Part shown: one piece after another, positions 25,345 to 32,504 of the stretch
Layout: every line of letters starts with the position of its first letter
Numbering within the stretch: the stretch's first letter is position 1
NCBI GenBank assembly: GCA_021201665.1
Contig: JAJQEO010000097.1
Coordinates: 1 to 32,504, forward strand
DNA: 32,504 nucleotides
Origin: Lachnospiraceae bacterium
Lineage (GTDB): Bacteria; Bacillota; Clostridia; Lachnospirales; Lachnospiraceae
Reading direction: 5' to 3'
The notes under the pieces: generated by a model
Databases searched by the model: none
Told to the model about the DNA's origin: nothing
What the model saw: the letters and a program-made list of their open reading frames with translations, nothing else
Position numbers and translations under genes: made by a program

Positions 25345-26409
25345 ATGAAAAAGAATTATTTTACGCGCGTGCTGGCAATCCTACTCGCCCTGTGTATGTC
25401 AGCTTCATTTTCCGTGACCGCGCTGGCCGTCAGTGAGCGCTGGGAAAGCTCCACATCAAGAGATGAGTACAACAACATCTGTATCGATTTCGCCGAGGTC
25501 CAGGTCGTACTTCCGTCAGACTGGGGCGGCAAGGTGCAGATGAATATTTCTACAGACAGCGTCAGCTTTTACCACATCGCCTCGCGCGACGCATGGACGG
25601 ACGCTCTCGGATATGAGAATGGCGGCCATCTGTTCACCATCTGCTACACGGAAGAGGAGGATTACACCAATCTGCCCGACTATATGGTGATCGGGCGTAC
25701 TCTGGAGGGTACCTATTATGCGTGGTTCCCGACCGATGTGCAGGCCTACACCGATGACCTGACCATCTCGAACGAATATACTTCCCTTTATAATGACCTG
25801 GACTGGATCAAGGCCAACATAACACTGACCATCGACGTGATCCTTGAAGAGTATCCGGAGTATATTTTCCCGGAAAGCTCGACCAGCTACCTTACAGAGA
25901 GCGATCTCTCCGGCATGACCGCCGACGAAGTCCAGATGGCGATCAATGAAATCTACGCAAGGCACCACCGCAAGTTCCTCAAGGATGACGTGCAGGCTTA
26001 TTTTGACGCGAAGTCCTGGTATTCCGGCACCATTGAAGCAGAGGATTTCGATGTGAGCGTAATGAATATCTACGAATCCGCCAACATCAATTTGATGGTC
26101 AACTACCTCAATACGCATGACTTCAGCTCCGACGGAGAGGATGATGAATATATCCTCCCGCAGAGCTCAGACACGTACCTTACCAGCAGCGACCTTGCGG
26201 GCATGACTGCGGACGAGATTCAGATGGCAATCAACGAGATTTACGCGCGGCACCACCGCCGGTTCAACACAGCGAGCATCCAGGAATACTTTGATTCCAA
26301 GTCCTGGTATACGGGCACCATCAATGCGGAAGATTTCGACGTCAGCGTACTCAGCGCCATCGAGACAGCAAACATTTCTCTGATGCTGGAGGTAAAAGCT
26401 ACCCGGTGA
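25345..26409 (+). CDS. Secreted protein with two YARHG-domain repeats
   Basis: 354 residues with a clear Sec signal peptide: KK at the N-terminus, hydrophobic core VLAILLALCMSASFSVT, and an ALA cleavage site near 28. Residues 30-165 form an unrecognised extracellular domain with no Cys pattern. Two copies of about 82 residues follow (173-254 and 269-350), offset by exactly 96 residues; each has YLTxSDLxGMTADE, then INEIYARHHR (the YARHG signature), then WYxGTIxAEDFDVSV. There is no LPxTG motif or second membrane span, so it is probably released or held by other means. AAAGGAAGGG precedes the ATG. YARHG domains are known from extracellular proteins; their ligand is not established. Confidence 0.88.
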   Translation: MKKNYFTRVLAILLALCMSASFSVTALAVSERWESSTSRDEYNNICIDFAEVQVVLPSDWGGKVQMNISTDSVSFYHIASRDAWTDALGYENGGHLFTICYTEEEDYTNLPDYMVIGRTLEGTYYAWFPTDVQAYTDDLTISNEYTSLYNDLDWIKANITLTIDVILEEYPEYIFPESSTSYLTESDLSGMTADEVQMAINEIYARHHRKFLKDDVQAYFDAKSWYSGTIEAEDFDVSVMNIYESANINLMVNYLNTHDFSSDGEDDEYILPQSSDTYLTSSDLAGMTADEIQMAINEIYARHHRRFNTASIQEYFDSKSWYTGTINAEDFDVSVLSAIETANISLMLEVKATR

Positions 26410-26502
26410 GGGAGCCAACTGTTGAGTTTGATTGATCGCTCTGGATGACAGGCTTGACAGATGGGGTTTCATCATTTCCTTACCCGGCTCTGCGCATCAT
26501 GA

Positions 26503-26539
26503 AAACGGACAGGGAAAATTTTGACCTCCCTGTCCGTTT
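26503..26539. terminator. Bidirectional hairpin terminator between the YARHG gene and xpt
   Basis: AAACGGACAGGGA (26503-26515) and TCCCTGTCCGTTT (26527-26539) are perfect 13-base arms. Each side ends in a short T-run (TTTC / TTTTC), so it can stop both convergent transcripts. Confidence 0.75.
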
Positions 26540-26558
26540 CTTCGATTCGGCTGAATGT

Positions 26559-27140
26559 TCACCGCTCCCGGAACACAATCTCTCCGGTCTTTTCATCCAT
26601 GCTCTCCACAATCGCGAGGGATTCCAGATGAATCCCCCGCGCACGGATCGCGTCGCCGCCGACCTGGAATCCTTTTTCAATCGCGATCCCTGCTCCTACA
26701 AGCTCGGCTCCGGACATCTCCACCAGCGCGGCCAGCCCCTCCAGTGCCTTGCCGTTCGCCAGGAAGTCGTCAATCAGCAGTACCTTGTCGCCTTTCCCGA
26801 GAAATTCTTTCGAGACAATAATATCATAGACCCGCCCATGGGTGAACGATTCCACCTGCGTGGTATAAACGTCCCCGGCGATATTTTTTGTCTGTGTCTT
26901 TTTCGCGAACACCACCGGCACGTCAAATTGCTCCGCGGCCACACAGGCGATGCCAATGCCGGAAGCCTCAATTGTGAGGATTTTATTAATCCCCTCCCCC
27001 TCGAACCGCTTTCGGAACTCCTTCCCCATTTCCCGAAACAGGGCGATATCCATCTGGTGATTCAGAAAGCTGTCCACCTTCAGGACATTGCCCTCCTTTA
27101 CTTTTCCGTCTCTGCGGATTCTGTCTTTCAAAAGCTGCAT
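26559..27140 (-). CDS. xpt: Xanthine phosphoribosyltransferase
   Basis: Converts xanthine and PRPP to XMP in purine salvage. 193 residues, the standard length. The PRPP-binding loop is [14 protein letters not shown] (120-133), preceded by [12 protein letters not shown] (54-65) and FAKKTQ (78-83) as in Bacillus Xpt. GGGAAGGA precedes ATG 27140. Many clostridial xpt genes carry a purine riboswitch; I see no such conserved core in the 37-base leader implied by the promoter at 27184, nor further upstream, where hairpin repeats lie. No permease gene is adjacent. Confidence 0.95.
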   Translation of the reverse strand: MQLLKDRIRRDGKVKEGNVLKVDSFLNHQMDIALFREMGKEFRKRFEGEGINKILTIEASGIGIACVAAEQFDVPVVFAKKTQTKNIAGDVYTTQVESFTHGRVYDIIVSKEFLGKGDKVLLIDDFLANGKALEGLAALVEMSGAELVGAGIAIEKGFQVGGDAIRARGIHLESLAIVESMDEKTGEIVFRER

Positions 27141-27183
27141 GTCTTTTTCCTTCCCGGTTCTCTCTTTTCGTTTCTTAATTTGA

Positions 27184-27213
27184 GCTATAGCTGGTTTTTA
27201 TATTTCAAAGCAA
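27184..27213 (-). promoter_or_regulatory. Possible xpt promoter
   Basis: Minus strand TTGCTT (27208-27213) and TATAGC (27184-27189) are 18 bases apart. It lies between xpt and the hairpin repeats. Confidence 0.4.
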
Positions 27214-27215
27214 GC

Positions 27216-27358
27216 CGGAGTCATAAGGAATCCGTCGGCTTCGCCGACACCTTATGACATTATACGGAGTCATAAGGGATCCGTCGGCTTCGCCGACACC
27301 TTATGACATTATACGGAGTCATAAGGAATCCGTCGGCTTCGCCGACACCTTATGACAT
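27216..27358. repeat. Three 49-bp tandem hairpin repeats
   Basis: Units start with CGGAGTCATAAGG at 27216, 27265 and 27314. Each can fold on its own: GTCATAAGG pairs with CCTTATGAC, enclosing GTCGGC-TTCG-CCGAC, a stem capped by a UUCG-type tetraloop. The three copies differ by about one base (GGAATCC or GGGATCC). They sit directly after the Cys-cluster gene stop. A diverged single unit lies at 28333-28370, directly after the next gene upstream. Confidence 0.9.
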
Positions 27359-27359
27359 A

Positions 27360-28073
27360 TCATGAAATGTCGAGTACGTCCTTCGTAGTCGCCAGTCTCT
27401 CTTCAAACTGGGCATAAAAGTCCTCCTGATTATAGGGTTTCATAAAAAATACCTCCAGGATGAGCAAATTGATATTCTTTATGATAAGATCATCTGTCTC
27501 GTATTTTATGCGCGATTCGACCTGCTCGAGAAAATTGTGCCAGGCCAGGATATAGGCTTCATACCGGGGAAGTTCTGGCTGCTCCAGCCATTTTCTGACA
27601 CGCACCTTTGTCTTGTTCGGAGCCGGGCACTCATGAATCTGCACAAAATACTGGAAAGAGTCTGCCGTATCCTGCGGTATGTTATGTCTGTCATCGAGTT
27701 TTTTCGTCTCGTGATAATACCTGCCGAGCGGAAACAGCCGGCAGATACCCGGTCGGAAAGGATGGATGTCGCAGCGACCCTCCTTGTTTAAAAAAACGCA
27801 GGCGCCGTCCTCTTCTCTCATGCGGAGATTCGGCAGGACGACTCCATCTACAACATTCAGCTCGATTTTTTCCTCTTCCAGCAGAGTCTCCGGAGACAGG
27901 CCCGTCCCCTGCTCCATGCGCGTCAGATCCAGCGGGTCCAGAATCGCTGATTTCCCCATATCGCGGCAGCAATAAGAACATCCCCGGCATCCGCCGCAGT
28001 CCACTTTCACCATGTCCCGGGCGTCATAAAGATGTCCGTCCGATATTTCCTCCAGGCTTACATGTCGTTTCAT
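27360..28073 (-). CDS. YkgJ-like Cys-cluster (metal-chelating) protein
   Basis: 237 residues. The signature is a dense Cys cluster near the N-terminus, CxxCxxCxxCC (C26, C29, C32, C35, C36), with later C92, C101 (CDIHPFRPGICRLFP, C111) and HECPAP. This pattern matches the family annotated as zinc- or iron-chelating domain proteins; the metal and the reaction are not known. The start at ATG 28073 is fixed by AAAGGA 8 bases upstream; the open frame extends 88 codons further with non-protein-like sequence. Next to two G3E GTPases, a role in metal handling is plausible. A promoter with TTGACT-N18-TATATA lies about 95 bases upstream of the start. Confidence 0.85.
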   Translation of the reverse strand: MKRHVSLEEISDGHLYDARDMVKVDCGGCRGCSYCCRDMGKSAILDPLDLTRMEQGTGLSPETLLEEEKIELNVVDGVVLPNLRMREEDGACVFLNKEGRCDIHPFRPGICRLFPLGRYYHETKKLDDRHNIPQDTADSFQYFVQIHECPAPNKTKVRVRKWLEQPELPRYEAYILAWHNFLEQVESRIKYETDDLIIKNINLLILEVFFMKPYNQEDFYAQFEERLATTKDVLDIS

Positions 28074-28166
28074 CCGTTTCGTCCTTTCTGATGCATCATT
28101 CGTATGTGCAGAAGCCTTATTACCGAATACGGGTTCTGTAATTCGTGCATTTTCTATAGTGCAGTT

Positions 28167-28196
28167 TATATATGCAAAGTCCCATTGTTGAGTCAA
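28167..28196 (-). promoter_or_regulatory. Promoter of the Cys-cluster gene
   Basis: Minus strand TTGACT (28191-28196) and TATATA (28167-28172), spaced by 18 bases. Confidence 0.5.
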
Positions 28197-28332
28197 ATAC
28201 CCCGATGCAGGCATGCGGTACATCACATCCCCCTGCATCAAGATACGCGGAATGCTCCGGGTTTCCCTGGAGCATTCTGCCTCCCGCGCACAGAGGCGTG
28301 AAAGGAATTTACGGCTAAAGCCCACGCTGCAT

Positions 28333-28370
28333 GTCATAAGGGTCTGCGCTTCGTTGACAATCCTTATGAC
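28333..28370. repeat. Single diverged copy of the GTCATAAGG hairpin
   Basis: The outer arms GTCATAAGG (28333-28341) and CCTTATGAC (28362-28370) are identical to those of the 49-bp repeats; the inner part differs (TCTGCGCTTCGTTGACAAT). It lies 6 bases after the GTPase stop. Confidence 0.8.
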
Positions 28371-28376
28371 ATACCA

Positions 28377-29321
28377 TCAGTTAAAATATACTGTGTCCTC
28401 TTCCGGAGCTCCGGTCAGCTCATAATTCACTCCGTAGAGAACCGGCCCCTCCTCTCCATATTCCTTCTGATATTCATAGCGGATCTCGGCGGTCAGCCAG
28501 ACCCACTGCCTGGATTTCAGAGAGCCCGTGAAATTTGCTTTGCACAGATACCCGACAAAGCGGATATCCTCCGCGCAGCAGGTCATCACGTTGCGCCCCG
28601 GGATGAACACATTGGAGGGCAGCCGCAGCGATTTCATGATCTTCGCCCGGAACCGCACCTTTTTGCCATCGTAACGATCCTTTGATTCAAAAGCGTCCAG
28701 GTACCACAGTCCATAATCCATGTCGCCGACCTCGATCACGTCGGCACTGAAATCAAACGGCGGCACGTCCTTGCCCGGATCAATGGGATTGCCATCCTCA
28801 TCCTCAAAGTAAACCATCGCGCGAGGATTGAGGCCGCGCACGGTACGCCGCCAGGAGAGCAGATCCATGTCCGGCGTGCAGCGGTTGAAAATCGCCATCT
28901 CCGTAAACTGGAACAGGTTGCTCAGGATGCTGCGCATATTGTTCAGATACACAGAAAATGTGCTGCCGTCCACAATCGTAATGACCTGGGCGATCGCCAT
29001 GTCAATCGGCAGCTCCTCCCCAAACATCCACCGGCAGTCCCACATGCCGTTCATTTCAATAAAAATCCGCTTCGGGCGGTAGCGCTTCACGCAGGAGCGC
29101 AGATAGTTTACATCAAACTCCTCCTGCTCATCGACCGTCACCGCAGTAATATTCATACCGGCGAGCGCTTTTTCATCATATTCAGCCTCGCCCTCCTCGC
29201 AGAGGATCAGCAGGGCCTTCTGCCCGTCCGCAAAGCTGTCGCCCAAAAGGACATCCGACAGAAAGGTCGTCTTGCCCGCTTCCAGAAATCCGGTTATTAA
29301 ATAAATCGGTAATTGCCGCAT
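28377..29321 (-). CDS. G3E (COG0523) GTPase fused to a DUF1980-like domain
   Basis: 314 residues. The N-terminal G domain (1-about 170) has Walker A GFLEAGKTT (11-19) and VDG (117-119), but reads NRCTPD (146-151) where NKxD is expected and lacks the CxCC metal motif of COG0523 proteins: CEEGEAEYDE follows the strand LLIL. In place of the CobW C-terminal domain, residues about 205-314 (YDGKKVRFRAKI, NVFIPGRNVMTCCAEDIRFVGYLC, WVWLTAEI, ELTGAPEEDTVYF) resemble the C-terminal part of the DUF1980/TIGR03943 proteins, which contain RFxITCCVAD and are often encoded near COG0523 genes. ATG 29321 has AAAAGAG 8 bases upstream; a GTG three codons earlier is less likely. It follows the second GTPase gene by 194 bases. 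Confidence 0.8.
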   Translation of the reverse strand: MRQLPIYLITGFLEAGKTTFLSDVLLGDSFADGQKALLILCEEGEAEYDEKALAGMNITAVTVDEQEEFDVNYLRSCVKRYRPKRIFIEMNGMWDCRWMFGEELPIDMAIAQVITIVDGSTFSVYLNNMRSILSNLFQFTEMAIFNRCTPDMDLLSWRRTVRGLNPRAMVYFEDEDGNPIDPGKDVPPFDFSADVIEVGDMDYGLWYLDAFESKDRYDGKKVRFRAKIMKSLRLPSNVFIPGRNVMTCCAEDIRFVGYLCKANFTGSLKSRQWVWLTAEIRYEYQKEYGEEGPVLYGVNYELTGAPEEDTVYFN

Positions 29322-29421
29322 TTTTATCACTCTTTTCTTTCATTTCCCACAAGAGACAGGGAGATGCGATCAGCCTTGATTATCCCTGTTTCCCATTTTC
29401 TAATACGGAAACCCGGACACG

Positions 29422-29445
29422 CCTGAATTCATGTATGAACTCAGG
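29422..29445. repeat. Near-perfect 24-bp palindrome between the GTPase genes
   Basis: CCTGAATTCATG and TATGAACTCAGG are complementary apart from the centre and one position. It lies in the 194-base gap upstream of the first GTPase gene and could be an operator or a processing hairpin. Confidence 0.5.
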
Positions 29446-29515
29446 ACTTTGCCCTTCCATGCTCCCTGTTTCAGGCATACCTGGCTACAGCCTCTTAAAC
29501 TTCAGGCACAGGGCT

Positions 29516-30757
29516 TCACGCCAGATAAAACAGCTCCTCCAGCTTCTGCTCCTGCAGCTTCGAGCCAATCACGCAGAAACGGCCGGTGTAATCCGCCGCG
29601 CCTGTCCGAATCTCATATTCCTCCGGCACAAAGTCAAAGTGAAGCCAGCTGCCATCCGCGGCAGGAAGCATGCCCTTCGCGCGCAGCACAATTCCGAAGG
29701 TCTCTTCGTCTCCCAGCGCTTTGAGGATCTGCTCGAGCTCATCCCTTGTATATTTGCGCGGGGTCTCCTTCCCCCAGGAAGTAAACACCTCGTCCGCGTG
29801 ATGGTGGTGATGATGCCCCTCATGATCGTGATGATGCTCATGGTCGTGACCGCAGCAGCACTCCCCGCCATCCTCATGGTGATGATGGTGTTCATGCTCC
29901 TCATCGTGGTCGTGATGATGATGCTCGTGTTCTTCGTCGTGGTCGTGATGATGGTGCTCATGATCTTCATCATGGTCGTGGTGATGGTGCCCGTGATCCT
30001 CGTCGTGGTCGTGGTCATGATCACAGCAGCACTCGTCATCATCCTCATCGTGGTCGTGATGATGGTGCTCATGATCGTGGTCATGATCGCAGCAGCATTC
30101 GTCATCATCCTCATCGTGTGCGTGCTCCATGGTCTCCTCCATCAGCATCTGCGCGAGCCGGTCAGTTCCCTCCATCGCACTCAGGATCTGAGCGCCGGTC
30201 AGCTCATCCCACGGGGTTGTGATGATCGTGGCGTTTGGATTTTTCTCACGGATCAGTGCTGCCGCCGCGAGCTGTTTTTCCTGGGAGAGCTTCTGGGTGC
30301 GGCTTAAAATCACGGTCGCGGCACTCTCGATCTGATTGTTGTAAAATTCACCAAAGTTTTTCATATACATTTTGATCTTCGTCGCATCCGCGACCGTCGT
30401 CAATGCGTTCAGTACAAGTCCGGCTTCCTCCATGGCTCCTTCTACCGCCTTACGGACGTCGGAAAGCTTGCCGACGCCGGACGGCTCTATAATAATGCGG
30501 TCCGGAGAAAACTGCTCTGCCACTTCCTTCAGAGCCTTGCCAAAATCGCCCACCAGCGAGCAGCAGATACAGCCGGAATTCATTTCTGTAATATTAATCC
30601 CCGCATCCTTCAGGAAACCGCCGTCAATCCCGATCTCACCAAACTCATTCTCGATCAGGACAATTTTCTGTCCCGCAAACACTTCTGAGATCAGCTTTTT
30701 GATCAGCGTCGTCTTGCCCGCGCCGAGAAATCCTGAGATAATATCTACCTTAATCAT
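29516..30757 (-). CDS. CobW-like G3E GTPase with a long His/Asp/Cys-rich metal-binding stretch
   Basis: 413 residues. Family members act as nucleotide-dependent metal insertases or chaperones. Visible: Walker A GFLGAGKTT (9-17), NEFGEIGIDG (37-46), the metal site GCICC (C63, C65, C66), EPSG (91-94), and SRTQ (152-155) where NKxD is expected. Residues 211-320 are almost wholly His, Asp, Glu and Cys, with two copies of DDDECCCDHDHDH and one GGECCCGHDHEH. The CobW C-terminal domain follows (about 327-412: FGIVLRAKGMLP, WLHFDFVPEEYEIR). ATG 30757 is chosen because AAGGA lies 5 bases upstream. Promoter TTGAAA-N17-TACTAT at 30839. Zinc, nickel or cobalt are the likely metals; the sequence does not tell which. 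Confidence 0.9.
   Translation of the reverse strand: MIKVDIISGFLGAGKTTLIKKLISEVFAGQKIVLIENEFGEIGIDGGFLKDAGINITEMNSGCICCSLVGDFGKALKEVAEQFSPDRIIIEPSGVGKLSDVRKAVEGAMEEAGLVLNALTTVADATKIKMYMKNFGEFYNNQIESAATVILSRTQKLSQEKQLAAAALIREKNPNATIITTPWDELTGAQILSAMEGTDRLAQMLMEETMEHAHDEDDDECCCDHDHDHEHHHHDHDEDDDECCCDHDHDHDEDHGHHHHDHDEDHEHHHHDHDEEHEHHHHDHDEEHEHHHHHEDGGECCCGHDHEHHHDHEGHHHHHHADEVFTSWGKETPRKYTRDELEQILKALGDEETFGIVLRAKGMLPAADGSWLHFDFVPEEYEIRTGAADYTGRFCVIGSKLQEQKLEELFYLA
29795..30125. repeat. Internal coding repeats of His/Asp codons in the GTPase gene
   Basis: The DNA is built of variations on CATGATGGTGATCGTGGTC-type triplets, with longer repeated blocks that include the CCC triplets (around 30012-30033 and 30087-30108). 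Copies are imperfect but similar enough to allow slippage and length change. Confidence 0.75.
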
Positions 30758-30838
30758 GTTCATCCTTCTTTCTGTAATTATCCAAAACAATAGAAAACCA
30801 TTGATGATTTTCCATACGTTACCTTTTTATGCTCTGCT

Positions 30839-30867
30839 ATAGTACACCAAAAAAAAGGAGATTTCAA
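30839..30867 (-). promoter_or_regulatory. Promoter of the His-rich GTPase gene
   Basis: Minus strand TTGAAA (30862-30867) and TACTAT (30839-30844), spaced by 17 bases, giving a leader of about 75 bases. I see no obvious Zur-type palindrome over it. Confidence 0.65.
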
Positions 30868-30893
30868 GGGGGCATAAAAGATAAAGCCCCCGG
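30849..30893 (-). terminator. Possible terminator of the membrane-protein gene
   Basis: Minus strand GGGGGC (30888-30893) and GCCCCC (30869-30874) can pair; a run of eight T follows, but 11 bases after the stem. It overlaps the promoter of the GTPase gene, so readthrough is possible. Confidence 0.4.
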
Positions 30894-31052
30894 CATCATC
30901 CCATTTCCCGCCAGAGGCTATCTCAACACTTACTAAAAACCACATTGATTTCAATTTCAATAATCTGCATAAACCCGCGTATATTCCTGCTTCAGTTCGC
31001 TGCAAAGGAATTACTGCTATTCCCGTTCCAGTCATCCGCCAGAAAATCACAG

Positions 31053-32504
31053 CTACTCAATATACTCGCTCATGGCATTTCTGTAATTGAAAATCCAGAT
31101 GCCAAACAGAAGCATCCACAAAAACTTGCCGACTCCGCCGACAGCTACCGGTATCCACCCATTCAGGATGCCGGAGAGTACATTGATAATCGCAGTGAAC
31201 GCAAGTGCCATATGTACCAGTGCAACATATGATGATGTCTTCCCATAGCTTTCTCCAAGCCTGGCATTTTTGCTCACGGCTGAAATTGTGCCCAGGTAAC
31301 AAAAATAATACATCACAATCACCATTGCCACAACAATCGCCGCTGCCAGCACTGCCACCGCGAGCGGAAAACGACCGTTCCCAGCACTCCCGGATGCGAT
31401 CACCAGTGTCACGGAAAGCACCAGCACTACAAGAAGCAAAACGCATGCTGCTATCATGTTCAAAATGATAGCAAGCCTTAAAAACACAAAGCCGGCGCCG
31501 GACATCTGCTCCTTCGATGTCCGCGCAGTGATGCACAACAGCCAGATGCCCAGGAAAAACAGCAAATCCGGTACTTGCAGCACCAGGTCAATCACAATCG
31601 CGCCATTGTCCAGCTGCGCCATGGCTGACTGGAACATACTGACATAGCTCGCCAGCTGCGCAGGCAATGGAAGACTGCCAAGAAGCCGCCCAAACAGGGA
31701 ATAGTCCAGCTCGCCCATAAAAACCGCGGCAATCGCGCCCGCGAAATATACAGTATGGAACAGCGCGATAAGCAGCAGCAGCGTTGACACAAGCCTCCCC
31801 CGGGAGGTCTCCAGTATCTTTCTGGCCGCAAACGCCCCTTTCTCCTGCTGCCTGTCCTCCTGCGGAACCTGTGCATATGGCTGCATATCGCCGTGCTGAC
31901 GCGCATTCAGCCGCTGAGGCGGCACGGCAATATTCTGGCCTGTCCGCTGGTCAGCCATTCTGGTTCCCCGTCTGTCCACTGAGCCTCCCTGTACAGAATT
32001 TTCTCTGTTTATGACCCTGTCCGCACGTCCTTCCTGAGACTGTCCCACGCCTTCTCTGCCCCTTCCGGCAGTGCCTGAAGCCACGGACTGTCGCTCTGCC
32101 GTACTCATCTGCTGCGTACGTGTCCCATTTTCATATCCTGGATTTCTTCCGGCAGCTGCACTGCCTGCGTGTACATCCCTGCGAATTACGCCCTGTGTGC
32201 CTTTGTATTCCGTCATGGAATCCTGCCCATATATCTGAGGGCCGCTTCGCCTGCGGGGTCTTGACATCGTCTGCCTCTCGCTGACAGCCTGACCTGCACT
32301 CGCCGATCCAGGGCGTCCCTGCGCCTGATCCGCCCTCTCCGCCACGGCCTGTCTTTGAGACTGTGCCTGCTGCCGCACGGATTCCACATTTTCACCCTCC
32401 GAGCGGGCACTATCCATTGATCGGACATCCACCGTCCCCGCCGGTGTCTGTTCCTGTGGCTTCTGCTGCGCGGAACTGCCGCTCTTGTCCGCCGAAGGTT
32501 CGCC
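31053..32504 (-). CDS. Polytopic membrane protein with a disordered Gln/Arg-rich N-terminal region (partial)
   Basis: The frame is open to the window edge (484 codons including the stop, 483 residues visible); GTG 32432 is an internal codon and no binding site is seen near it, so the true start lies outside. The first 225 visible residues are low complexity, rich in Gln, Arg, Ser and Gly (repeated VRQQAQSQRQAVAERADQAQ-like stretches), and predicted disordered. The C-terminal half has about six hydrophobic spans, for example LVSTLLLLIALFHTVYFAGA, IDLVLQVPDLLFFLGIWLLC, LNMIAACVLLLVVLVLSVTL, FPLAVAVLAAAIVVAMVIVM, and a closing WMLLFGIWIF. I do not recognise the family; similar proteins in this group often begin with a zinc ribbon, which cannot be seen here. 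Confidence 0.75.
   Translation of the reverse strand, partial: GEPSADKSGSSAQQKPQEQTPAGTVDVRSMDSARSEGENVESVRQQAQSQRQAVAERADQAQGRPGSASAGQAVSERQTMSRPRRRSGPQIYGQDSMTEYKGTQGVIRRDVHAGSAAAGRNPGYENGTRTQQMSTAERQSVASGTAGRGREGVGQSQEGRADRVINRENSVQGGSVDRRGTRMADQRTGQNIAVPPQRLNARQHGDMQPYAQVPQEDRQQEKGAFAARKILETSRGRLVSTLLLLIALFHTVYFAGAIAAVFMGELDYSLFGRLLGSLPLPAQLASYVSMFQSAMAQLDNGAIVIDLVLQVPDLLFFLGIWLLCITARTSKEQMSGAGFVFLRLAIILNMIAACVLLLVVLVLSVTLVIASGSAGNGRFPLAVAVLAAAIVVAMVIVMYYFCYLGTISAVSKNARLGESYGKTSSYVALVHMALAFTAIINVLSGILNGWIPVAVGGVGKFLWMLLFGIWIFNYRNAMSEYIE

Larger units (their letters stand above)
28074..28376. other. Intergenic region with promoter and hairpins
   Basis: No gene is seen. It holds the promoter at 28167-28196, the hairpin GAATGCTCC/GGAGCATTC at 28250-28277 (no T-tract, possibly an attenuated terminator for the GTPase gene), and the single GTCATAAGG/CCTTATGAC hairpin at 28333-28370. 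Confidence 0.7.

Noticed and set aside
27216..27358. CRISPR-like array
   Set aside because: The three units are direct tandem copies with no unique spacers.
27141..27359. Purine riboswitch upstream of xpt
   Set aside because: The conserved junction core is not visible; the structure present is the hairpin repeat.
29435..30307. Hydrophobic 290-residue frame on the plus strand opposite the His-rich GTPase
   Set aside because: It is the antisense of GAT/CAT-rich codons, which reads as Met/Val/Ile; no start signal supports it.

Overview
The window looks like a chromosomal segment from a member of the Bacillota, most likely a Lachnospiraceae-type clostridium. This is inferred from gene content (FabK as the only enoyl-ACP reductase, Xpt, MutS2, YARHG-domain secreted protein), strong AGGAG-type ribosome binding sites and house-keeping sigma promoters of the TTGnnn-N17-TATAnT kind. 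No rRNA, tRNA, CRISPR array, cas gene, transposase or integrase was seen.

Layout. (1) 1-209: 5' end, on the minus strand, of a protein built of exact 14-residue repeats, cut by the window edge. (2) 551-7677: two large minus-strand genes. The second in transcription order encodes a 1479-residue polypeptide that joins a Ser/Thr protein kinase, a TrkA-like Rossmann domain, a RyR domain, and a C-terminal half resembling Card1/Can2 (CARF-like sensor plus PD-(D/E)xK nuclease). The first encodes an unrecognised 813-residue protein. Related palindromic elements lie upstream of each gene. This is the best candidate for an undescribed defence or stress-signalling system. (3) 7879-13968: type II fatty-acid synthesis cluster on the minus strand, read as ECF sigma factor, membrane-anchored partner, acpP, fabK, fabD, fabG, fabF, fabZ; fabH and acc genes are absent here. 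(4) 13960-20700: an AT-richer type I restriction-modification island (hsdR, hsdM, a DUF1016/YhcG nuclease gene, and only a remnant of hsdS), plus a second, frameshifted DUF1016 gene. The promoter and 5' leader of the sigma-fab operon occur again on the far side of this island, so the island sits between two copies of that control region. (5) 20830-24979, plus strand: Uma2-family nuclease, mutS2 with large low-complexity insertions, and an orphan OmpR-type regulator whose phospho-acceptor Asp is Glu. (6) 25345-26409: secreted protein with two YARHG repeats. (7) 26559-30757, minus strand: xpt, a Cys-cluster (YkgJ-like) protein, and two G3E (COG0523) GTPases, one fused to a DUF1980-like domain and one with a very long His/Asp/Cys-rich stretch; 49-bp tandem hairpins lie between xpt and the Cys-cluster gene. 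(8) 31053-32504: a polytopic membrane protein whose N-terminus lies beyond the window.

How the parts fit. The fab genes form a nearly complete elongation module and may be co-expressed with the sigma/anti-sigma-like pair from a promoter at 14083-14111. The two GTPases and the Cys-cluster protein look like a small metal-handling group. The hsd island and the kinase-nuclease module are both accessory defence-type loci next to the lipid genes. Domain names were assigned by eye from motifs; no database search was possible.
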